Position numbers and translations under genes: made by a program | Part shown: positions 15,246 to 21,695 of the stretch, in pieces | How positions within the stretch are numbered: the first letter of the stretch is position 1 | Layout of the letters: every line of letters begins with the position of its first letter | The notes under the pieces: generated by a model | What the model was told of the DNA's origin: nothing | What the model saw: the letters and a program-made list of their open reading frames with translations, nothing else | Database searches by the model: none | From: Actinomycetota bacterium | GTDB taxonomy: Bacteria; Actinomycetota; Geothermincolia; Fen-727; JAQURN01 | Assembly: GCA_028715585.1 (NCBI GenBank) | Contig: JAQURN010000002.1 | Location: 1-29,033 of the forward strand | Reading direction: 5' to 3' | DNA length: 29,033 bases

Positions 15246-15544
15246 AGTATGCAAAGAAAGCATGTGCTTTTACTGGGGCCACTTAAGTTGTAGATTGAGA
15301 AGAGAAGCAGTATTACGCAACAATACCCGGCTGGGCGTTGGTGTATCGCGCTTTGACGAAATGGCGTTTCTTATTTTTTTTAAATAAGTTCTGGCATTTT
15401 GCTTCGAAATACACTATAGTTTACTTTCGCTAACTCAAAGTAACTCGTAGCACTAGTTGAACAAGGTAGTAGTTTTGCTCCTTGGGAGCGTGGATAGGAT
15501 TCAGTTTTTATCTTTGCATCTTTGATTGAGCTAGGTGGTGAGTT
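15246..15544. other. Divergent intergenic region between tadZ and the ECF sigma gene
   Basis: There is no convincing gene here. It contains an AT-only inverted repeat, CTTATTT (15370-15376) and AAATAAG (15382-15388) with five Ts between; a promoter-like TATAGT at 15415-15420; a TTGAAC element (15457-15462); and the ribosome site of the sigma gene, AGGTGGTGAG, just before ATG 15545. The region is clearly more AT-rich than its flanks. Confidence 0.5.
15391..15420 (+). promoter_or_regulatory. Candidate promoter of the ECF sigma gene
   Basis: CTGGCA (15391-15396) and TATAGT (15415-15420) are 18 bp apart. The 12 bases CACTATAGTTTA around the -10 recur exactly at 24331-24342, upstream of the B-box gene. 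The leader would be about 115 bases long. The -35 is weak. Confidence 0.3.
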
Positions 15545-16099
15545 ATGGGGAGTGACCCAGCTGCTATCAGGGGTCTTGTGAAGAAGGCAAGAGAGCGAGA
15601 CCCCGATGCTTTCGGCAAGCTATACAATGAATACATTGACCGGATATTTCGATATGTCTATTACAAGGTAGGCGACTTCCAAGAAGCCCAAGATATCGCG
15701 GGGCAGACGTTTCTCAAGGCACTCGAGAATCTGGATTCCTACGAGGTGCGGGATGTTGCCTTTAGCTCATGGCTGTTCCGTATCGCCCATAATTTGGTAG
15801 TCGACCATTTCAGGAGGGAATCGAAAAGGGAGAGCGTTCCCATCGAGACAGAGGCGCCGTCCGACCTCGGTTCGGTTAGTCCAACTGAGAGCATCTTTCA
15901 GGAACTCGATAGCGAGCGCCTCTATGCCGCAATGCAGAAACTCACTCACAACCAGCGGGAGGTTTTGATTCTTAAGTTCATAAACAGCCTTCCCACCAGC
16001 CAGGTCGCGGAAATAATGGGCATTTCCCCTGGCGCCGTGAAATCGACCCAGAGGAGAGGTCTTCAAGCTTTGAACAGAATACTCAGCGAAAGTCGGTGA
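15545..16099 (+). CDS. ECF-type RNA polymerase sigma factor
   Basis: A 184-residue sigma-70-family factor with only regions 2 and 4. Region 2 (about 15-90) reads DAFGKLYNEYIDRIFRYVYY, AQDIAGQTFLKALENLDSY and WLFRIAHNLVVDHFRRESKR. Region 4 (about 128-180) reads LTHNQREVLILKFI, SQVAEIMGISPGAVKSTQRR and ALNRIL. The linker of about 30 residues is acidic and Ser/Pro rich. There is no extra C-terminal domain. ATG 15545 has AGGTGGTGAG two bases upstream. It is followed after 151 bp by a large membrane protein with an anti-sigma-like N-terminal domain, and then by two paralogues of its repeat region. It most likely directs transcription of part of this locus and is held by that membrane protein; this is inference from gene order. 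Confidence 0.93.
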   Translation: MGSDPAAIRGLVKKARERDPDAFGKLYNEYIDRIFRYVYYKVGDFQEAQDIAGQTFLKALENLDSYEVRDVAFSSWLFRIAHNLVVDHFRRESKRESVPIETEAPSDLGSVSPTESIFQELDSERLYAAMQKLTHNQREVLILKFINSLPTSQVAEIMGISPGAVKSTQRRGLQALNRILSESR

Positions 16100-16144
16100 A
16101 GAGTAACTTCAACTTTTCATAAAAAATTCCTTCCGCTGGGGTTG

Positions 16145-16217
16145 TTTTCTTGAAGAAAAGCGTATCTTTTCAGGCGATTGAACGTTTATAATTTTGAGTC
16201 GCTAGTTTCTAAAGAAA
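16145..16217 (+). promoter_or_regulatory. Upstream region of the first repeat protein: paired inverted repeats around a TATAAT
   Basis: TTTTCTT-G-AAGAAAA (16145-16159) is a perfect inverted repeat; a shorter relative, TTTCT-AA-AGAAA, lies at 16206-16217. Between them are TTGAAC (16178-16183) and TATAAT (16187-16192). No good -35 precedes the TATAAT at 16-18 bp, so TTGAAC may instead be the -35 of a sigma-factor-specific promoter. The leader to GTG 16251 would be short. Read by eye only. Confidence 0.35.
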
Positions 16218-16250
16218 AGCTGCTATGTCCGGAAAGAGGGCGGAGGGTCA

Positions 16251-19061
16251 GTGAAGCAAGATAGCTCAGAGATTTTAGATAAGCTTATCGAAGCGGTCCG
16301 CAGGGACAATAGCAAGCTTGACCCCTTGCTATCGAAGAATGAAGCGATGAGGGAAGAGCTGGAGCCCCTCCTCCGGCTGGCAATTTCCATTGACAGAATT
16401 CAGCATCCTCGCATGTCCGAGGTGGCTCGTCAGGAATACCTGCAAAAGGTTTTGTCACTAGGTGTTCAAAAGATGGCTCCAGCCCCACCTGCGCCCGAGG
16501 CGCCTCCAGTGGTTTCTGGGTCTACTCCGATTGCCCCAGTGGCTACTACAGCTCCGGCTGGAGGTGGAGGGGGCCTTTTGGGAAAGGGAGTGCAGTCCTT
16601 CGTAAATGTCGTGGTGATAATTGCGTTGGTTGGGATTCTTGCCCTTGGTGGCTTGATGGCGATGCCCACGAAAACCACGCTTGGGCAACTGCTCGGTAAG
16701 CTTGCCAACGACGAAGGGTTACTCAGGCTGCTTCTCGCCGGGGACCCTACGATTATGGCAAAGGCAATCAACGCAAATCCCCAGTTCCTCATCGATGTCA
16801 TCGCTGAAATTTCACCTAAAGTGTTAGCGGATGTGATTAACAAAGTCTCTTCCACCCCTAGTAGCGCGTCTCTTACGGAGGGCATAGACCCCAAGGCGAT
16901 AGCTAAGATTGTGAACGGAAGCGTCAAGATGATTTCGGAGCTATTGGGCTACCTGGATCCAGAGGTGCTGGTGAAGGCGTTCGGCACCAGCTCCGAGGCT
17001 TCCAGCGATCTAGTGAAATATCTCGACCCAGCGGCGATAGCCTACATAGTCAACAACAATGGGCCGTTTATCGCTGGGCTTATAAGCTATCTCTCACCCG
17101 TTGTCCTTGCCGATGTGGTCAACAACAATGGGCCCGCCATAAAGAAACTCATGTCTTCCGCGCCGGCTATGGACCCAGCCGCGACCGCGGCTATCATAAA
17201 CTCGAATGGCGATTTCCTTTCGGCGGTTCTGGGACGGCTCGACACGTCTGTCATCGCCGATATCGTTAATTCAAACGAGAAGTTTATCCGCGCGATGATG
17301 GAAAGCGCTGGTTCTGACCCTGAACCCATCACGAGGGCGATTAACAGAAACGCGGGGTGGATTGCCAATCTTCTAGGTAAACTCGATGCCGCCATGATTG
17401 CTCGCCTCGTCAATTCGAACGCAGGCGCGATTACTGATATGTCAGGGCAGTCGGATCCAAAATTGATAGCCGATATCATCAACAACCAGGGGTTCCTGTT
17501 GAAGATGATTGGAGCTATCAATCCCGCTGTGATTGCCGGCGCCCTCAACGCGAACGGGGCTTTCCTGAACCAGCTGGTGGCAAGCCTCGACCTCTCCCAG
17601 GTAGCAGGCGAGCCGGTGGAGGGGCAGAATGAGTTCATACTCGAGGTGGTCAATCGAATCTCTCCCGACTTTATTGCCTCCATCATAAATAACCAGGCAT
17701 TTCTCACAAAGGTGATGTCAGCAGGCGGGAGCGATCCACAGATGACCGCCCAGATAGTGAACGACAATGTCAGCTTCATAAGTTCTTTCTTGAGGCTTCT
17801 CGACCCCAACGTCATCGCTCAGGCTATAGGTTCGGCTCCGGATACAACCTCGGACTTGCTAAAAAGCTTGAATCCAGATGTCATAGCGGGAATCGTGAAC
17901 GATAGTGGAAGTTTTATTCAGAGAATGATGTCCGGGGCGAATCCAGAGGTTGGAGCCAAGATAGTGAATGCCAACGGCCCATTCATCAGCAACCTCATTG
18001 CAAATCTCGACCCAAAGGCTTTGGCTGGCGTGGTGAACAGCAGCGAGAAGTTCATCAGCGGGATGATGTCGGGCGGCGACCCACAGATGACTGCCCAGAT
18101 AATAAACGAGAATGGGGCGTTTCTGAATAACGTCGTCAAATACCTCGACGCGGAGGTCATCGCAAGCGTGATGAATCAAGACCCAGAGGGCACCTCCAAG
18201 ATATTAACCTACCTCTCTCCTTCCGCTGTCGCGAGCATCCTGAACTCGAACAAGACCTTCGTGAAGAATTTGGTTCCACACCTCGATATCGCGGTTACGA
18301 CCGAGGCTAACGAGGAAAGCACCGCTTTCATGAATGCCCTTTTGACTTACCTCGATGAGGACCTCGTTGCGGGGATAGTTTCCAGTCAAAGTACGCAGGA
18401 CCTCATTCACAATTTGCTCGCTAATGTCAACCCCGAAAACATCGCGAGTGCCATAAACGCTAATCCAGATTTCTTAAAGCTTCTCATTGGAAGCATGGAC
18501 TCGAGCGAGATGTCTGGAGGAATGCCATCGGCTGACGTGATGAACCCATTTATCGCTAGGCTCCTAGCTGCTTTACAGAATACTCCTGGGGCTATAGAGG
18601 CGATAGCGGACGCGGTAAACGACAATCCCGCTTTCATAAGCGACCTTCTAAGTTCTTCCGCGGGCGATCCGCAAGCTACCGCGGACATCATAAATAATCC
18701 CGCGGTAACCGGTCCAAACGGTTTTGTCTTGAGGTTGCTCCCTCACCTCGACGCGGGGGCTCTCGCAAGCGTCATGAGCGGAAATCCAGCCGCTACCGGC
18801 CAGCTCCTTGACAACCTAGACCCCAGCGTAATAACCGCGGCTATAAACGTGCACCCCGAACTAGTGGCTAACATAATGACGATAGTCCCCATCGAGTTGC
18901 TGACGGAAGGGGCTGACCCAGCGGAGGGAGGCTGGATGAAGGACCTTGCTTTCCACAGCAAGGGTTATGGGCACATAAAGCTTTTGGGGGTGGACTTGGG
19001 GTGGCAGTCGTCCGATGTTTATCTGTGGACGAAGTATTCTAGTACTACGCCGACGCCGTAG
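16251..19061 (+). CDS. Giant 23-residue-repeat membrane protein 1, with anti-sigma-like cytoplasmic domain
   Basis: A 936-residue protein whose repeat family I do not recognise. Residues 1-76 are a charged helical domain (LDKLIEAVRRDNSKLDPLL, ELEPLLRLAISIDRI, ARQEYLQKVLSLG) similar in pattern to DUF5667, found in membrane proteins encoded after actinobacterial ECF sigma genes. Residues 77-110 are a Pro/Ala/Gly linker. Residues 114-138 are one membrane helix (VQSFVNVVVIIALVGILALGG) with Lys only on the N-terminal side, so the N-terminus should be inside and the rest outside. Residues 165-879 hold about 30 two-helix repeats. The last 45 residues are a non-repeat end rich in aromatic residues (YGHIKLLGVDLGWQ). 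GTG 16251 follows GGAGGG by three bases. I infer a transmembrane anti-sigma sensor for the preceding sigma factor. Confidence 0.85.
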   Translation: MKQDSSEILDKLIEAVRRDNSKLDPLLSKNEAMREELEPLLRLAISIDRIQHPRMSEVARQEYLQKVLSLGVQKMAPAPPAPEAPPVVSGSTPIAPVATTAPAGGGGGLLGKGVQSFVNVVVIIALVGILALGGLMAMPTKTTLGQLLGKLANDEGLLRLLLAGDPTIMAKAINANPQFLIDVIAEISPKVLADVINKVSSTPSSASLTEGIDPKAIAKIVNGSVKMISELLGYLDPEVLVKAFGTSSEASSDLVKYLDPAAIAYIVNNNGPFIAGLISYLSPVVLADVVNNNGPAIKKLMSSAPAMDPAATAAIINSNGDFLSAVLGRLDTSVIADIVNSNEKFIRAMMESAGSDPEPITRAINRNAGWIANLLGKLDAAMIARLVNSNAGAITDMSGQSDPKLIADIINNQGFLLKMIGAINPAVIAGALNANGAFLNQLVASLDLSQVAGEPVEGQNEFILEVVNRISPDFIASIINNQAFLTKVMSAGGSDPQMTAQIVNDNVSFISSFLRLLDPNVIAQAIGSAPDTTSDLLKSLNPDVIAGIVNDSGSFIQRMMSGANPEVGAKIVNANGPFISNLIANLDPKALAGVVNSSEKFISGMMSGGDPQMTAQIINENGAFLNNVVKYLDAEVIASVMNQDPEGTSKILTYLSPSAVASILNSNKTFVKNLVPHLDIAVTTEANEESTAFMNALLTYLDEDLVAGIVSSQSTQDLIHNLLANVNPENIASAINANPDFLKLLIGSMDSSEMSGGMPSADVMNPFIARLLAALQNTPGAIEAIADAVNDNPAFISDLLSSSAGDPQATADIINNPAVTGPNGFVLRLLPHLDAGALASVMSGNPAATGQLLDNLDPSVITAAINVHPELVANIMTIVPIELLTEGADPAEGGWMKDLAFHSKGYGHIKLLGVDLGWQSSDVYLWTKYSSTTPTP
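16743..18887 (+). repeat. Tandem 69-bp coding repeats in repeat protein 1
   Basis: About 30 units with a basic period of 23 codons. Each unit begins DPxxIAxxVNxNG and continues with a second helix xFIxxLLxxL. Register is exact at the DNA level: the unit starting DPQMTAQI at 17733 recurs at 18078, 345 bp or five periods away. Some units carry insertions of two to twelve residues, and a subset uses a GxxPEGTSKxL-like second helix instead of xFIxxLL. Confidence 0.9.
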
Positions 19062-19095
19062 CGTTTTACGATGATTTATTGGGAGGAAAGATAAG

Positions 19096-21675
19096 ATGTT
19101 GCTCTCCAGAGGAGTGCAAGCGGTCATAAATGTCGTGGTGATTGTGCTTGTTGTATGCGCTCTGGTTCTTGGCGTCACCATGATGTTTCCCGTGCAGAGC
19201 ACAATGGGGACGCTCATAGGCAAGTTCGCGAGCCAGAAGGGCCTTCTTTCGGGGCTACTTTCCACCCTTGACGCGAAGCTCGTTGCCAAGGCAATGAGCG
19301 GGAACCCCGAGGGGACCTCTAAGATGCTCGCGGAACTCGACCCGAAGATAATTGCCGAGGCTATAAATCAGAATGGAGACTGGATTGCGGAGCTGATTAG
19401 CTATCTCGACCCCGTTGCTATGAGCTCGGGGGCGGGAGCGATTAGCACCGATTTCGTGGCTGAGCTCGTAAAGTATCTCAATCCCGCTGGTATAGCCTCT
19501 ATCGTGAACAAGAACGGCGATTTCTTGAAAGAGCTTGTTGGCGAGATGGACCCGAAGGCAATAGCCGAGATGTTGAGCGCGCCTCCCACTCCTGAGAGCA
19601 CGAAGTTTACGAACGAGCTCATAGGTTGTATAGACCCTACAGTTCTTGCCAATGCGATAAGTGCTAACGAGGCATTTTTGAGTGCCTTGGTGAACAATCT
19701 CTCTACCGATGTCATTGCCGATGTGGTTAACACGAGCTTGTCGGCACCGAGTTCCGCAAGCACGGCAAACATGTTGGGGTCCATTGACATGTCGGTGATT
19801 GCGCGCGTGATAAACAGCAACGGGCGTTTCATCGCCGACCTCGTTGGGAAGCTAAATCCCTCCTTGATTGCTAGGGTGATGAATCAGAATCCGCAAGCTA
19901 CCACAGACCTCATAAAAAGACTCAATCCCGTCGCAATTGCGACCATCATAAACAGGAACGCCGGCTTTGTTACCAGACTGATAGATAACATCTCCCCCCA
20001 GGTGATAAATTCCATTTCGGGTAGCACTGGTTCCACTTCAAATCTGACAGCGTTGCTTTCTCCTGCTTCCATTGGAGGGCTGGTGAACCAGATTGGAGCC
20101 TTCGCGGTGAACTTCGTAAATTCCCTCGATCCGGTTCTCTTCGCAAGCATTCTCAACAACAATGTTGCCGTGTTTACGTCAGCCCCAACGACCGGCGGCA
20201 CAACAGACCCTAGCCTCATCGTGAGTATACTCGAGAATCAGCAGTTTATAAGCGATATACTTGCTCGCCTCGACCCTGTATCGATAGCGGGAGCCATGAA
20301 CGCTACCAGCGGCCTTACCTCGGGGCTTCTCAACTACCTCGACCCCCAAGGTATAGCGAGAATCGTAAACGAAAACACCGACTGGATTGCCAGATTTACC
20401 ACTGCTACTTCTCCAGAGGAGAGTGCCAAAGGGACGAACAAAATGCTGGCAGAAGCTGGGGATTTCATATCTGGCTTGCTGAATAAGCTTGATCTGAGCC
20501 TCATAACCTCGATTTTGACCGAGAACCCTGAAGGAACCGCTGAGACGATGAATTATCTAGACCCGGCCGTGATAGCCGGAGTGGTGAACGCTAATGGGCC
20601 GTTTATCACGAACCTCCTTAAAAATCTCAATCCCGATGTCATAGCGAGAATAATGAACGCTAATCCCGACGCTACGACCGACCTCCTTGCTTACCTGGAC
20701 CCTGGCGTGATAGCTGGAGTCGTTAACGCGAACGGGAAGTTTATATCCGACATCATGAGCAAAGGCGACCCGAGGGCTACCGCCACCGCGATAAACCAGA
20801 ACACCGATTTTATAAAGCGGCTTTTAAGCAACGACGCGGAGCCTTCTCAGCCAGGCATTCAGCCTGGAATAGACCCCAGCGTCATAACCTACGCTATAAA
20901 CAACAATCAGGCTTTTCTGATTTCACTTGTTGCCAACCTCGATCCGTCTGCCATGGCGTCAGGGGGTGAGAGCAGCCCAGAATCGCAAGAGTTCATGGAG
21001 AGAGTGATGAACGCGCTCGACCCAGCTTCAATCGCCAATATTGTAAATTCTAACGGGGGCTTCATATCTGAATTTCTTGGGGAGCTGGATCCAGCGGTGA
21101 TAGCCAACGCCATAAATACAAATCCCTCTGTTATCTCTGGGATGATGGAGGGTGGAAATCCCGAGGACACCGCCGATCTCGTCAACAACTATCCGCAGGT
21201 CGCGAGCTTCATTACCGCCTTACTGGGAAAGCTGGACGGTTCGGTGATAGGAGCCGCGATGGGCGGGAATCCCGATATGATGAAGGATGTTCTTCCCCTG
21301 ATAGACTTGGATATCATTCTTCCGTTACTAGAGGACCCAAGGTTGGCTACCTTCGTTGGCGATATGATGGCGGTAGGTGGTGACCCACACGAAGCCGCGA
21401 CCGCTACCATAGATACGCTGACGAATAGCGGTGACTTCATAAGTAAGATATTGAACAAGGATACGGGCGGAATAGATCCCAGGGTAATAGTTCAAGCGAT
21501 AGCCGGCCCTGCTGGCCATCCCGAAGACAACGTCCTGCGGAACTACTGGAATTTCAGCGCTACGCGGATTATGTTCCTCGGCTTACCAATTACCACAACC
21601 GAGGGATGGGGTTATGTCAAAGACGCGAGGTTGTGCACCTCGCCAGGAGAACCAGTTCATCCAAATGACTGGTAA
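19096..21675 (+). CDS. Giant 23-residue-repeat membrane protein 2
   Basis: An 859-residue paralogue of the preceding protein, without the anti-sigma-like domain. It begins directly with the shared membrane module: SRGVQAVINVVVIVLVVCALVLG (about 5-27), then FPVQSTMGTLIGKFASQKGLL, which lines up with the same region of protein 1. Basic residues precede the helix, so the repeats are probably outside. About 30 repeat units follow from residue 59, alternating between VNxNGxFIxxLL and GNPEGTSKML types. The last 50 residues are different: NYWNFSATRIMFLGLPITTTEGWGY and a single late Cys, possibly a small beta-rich cap. ATG 19096 follows GGGAGGA by eight bases. It lies 34 bp after protein 1 and 20 bp before protein 3, so the three are almost certainly one operon. 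Function unknown. Confidence 0.85.
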   Translation: MLLSRGVQAVINVVVIVLVVCALVLGVTMMFPVQSTMGTLIGKFASQKGLLSGLLSTLDAKLVAKAMSGNPEGTSKMLAELDPKIIAEAINQNGDWIAELISYLDPVAMSSGAGAISTDFVAELVKYLNPAGIASIVNKNGDFLKELVGEMDPKAIAEMLSAPPTPESTKFTNELIGCIDPTVLANAISANEAFLSALVNNLSTDVIADVVNTSLSAPSSASTANMLGSIDMSVIARVINSNGRFIADLVGKLNPSLIARVMNQNPQATTDLIKRLNPVAIATIINRNAGFVTRLIDNISPQVINSISGSTGSTSNLTALLSPASIGGLVNQIGAFAVNFVNSLDPVLFASILNNNVAVFTSAPTTGGTTDPSLIVSILENQQFISDILARLDPVSIAGAMNATSGLTSGLLNYLDPQGIARIVNENTDWIARFTTATSPEESAKGTNKMLAEAGDFISGLLNKLDLSLITSILTENPEGTAETMNYLDPAVIAGVVNANGPFITNLLKNLNPDVIARIMNANPDATTDLLAYLDPGVIAGVVNANGKFISDIMSKGDPRATATAINQNTDFIKRLLSNDAEPSQPGIQPGIDPSVITYAINNNQAFLISLVANLDPSAMASGGESSPESQEFMERVMNALDPASIANIVNSNGGFISEFLGELDPAVIANAINTNPSVISGMMEGGNPEDTADLVNNYPQVASFITALLGKLDGSVIGAAMGGNPDMMKDVLPLIDLDIILPLLEDPRLATFVGDMMAVGGDPHEAATATIDTLTNSGDFISKILNKDTGGIDPRVIVQAIAGPAGHPEDNVLRNYWNFSATRIMFLGLPITTTEGWGYVKDARLCTSPGEPVHPNDW
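19270..21500 (+). repeat. Tandem 69-bp coding repeats in repeat protein 2
   Basis: About 30 units of the same 23-codon repeat. Clear consecutive examples begin DPAVIAGVVNANG (20560s), NPDVIARIMNANP (20630s) and DPGVIAGVVNANG (20700s), each 69 bp apart. The longest insertions occur near 20400-20460 and 20840-20875 (Pro/Gln/Gly rich). Confidence 0.88.
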
Positions 21676-21695
21676 GGTGATAGAGGACAAGAGAG

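Noticed and set aside
15391..15405. CTGGCATTTTGCT as a sigma-54 promoter
   Set aside because: The GG and GC elements are about 8 bases apart instead of the required 12.
15246..15544. RNA gene or insertion-sequence remnant in the tadZ-sigma gap
   Set aside because: I found no tRNA-like cloverleaf, no terminal inverted repeats and no transposase fragment. The short AT inverted repeat alone is not enough.
17087..17815. Long minus-strand open frames inside the repeat genes and other genes (for example 17087-17815, 5937-6647, 1645-2256 plus)
   Set aside because: They are shadows of the real genes. Those in the repeat genes arise from biased codons and show no independent protein features or ribosome sites.
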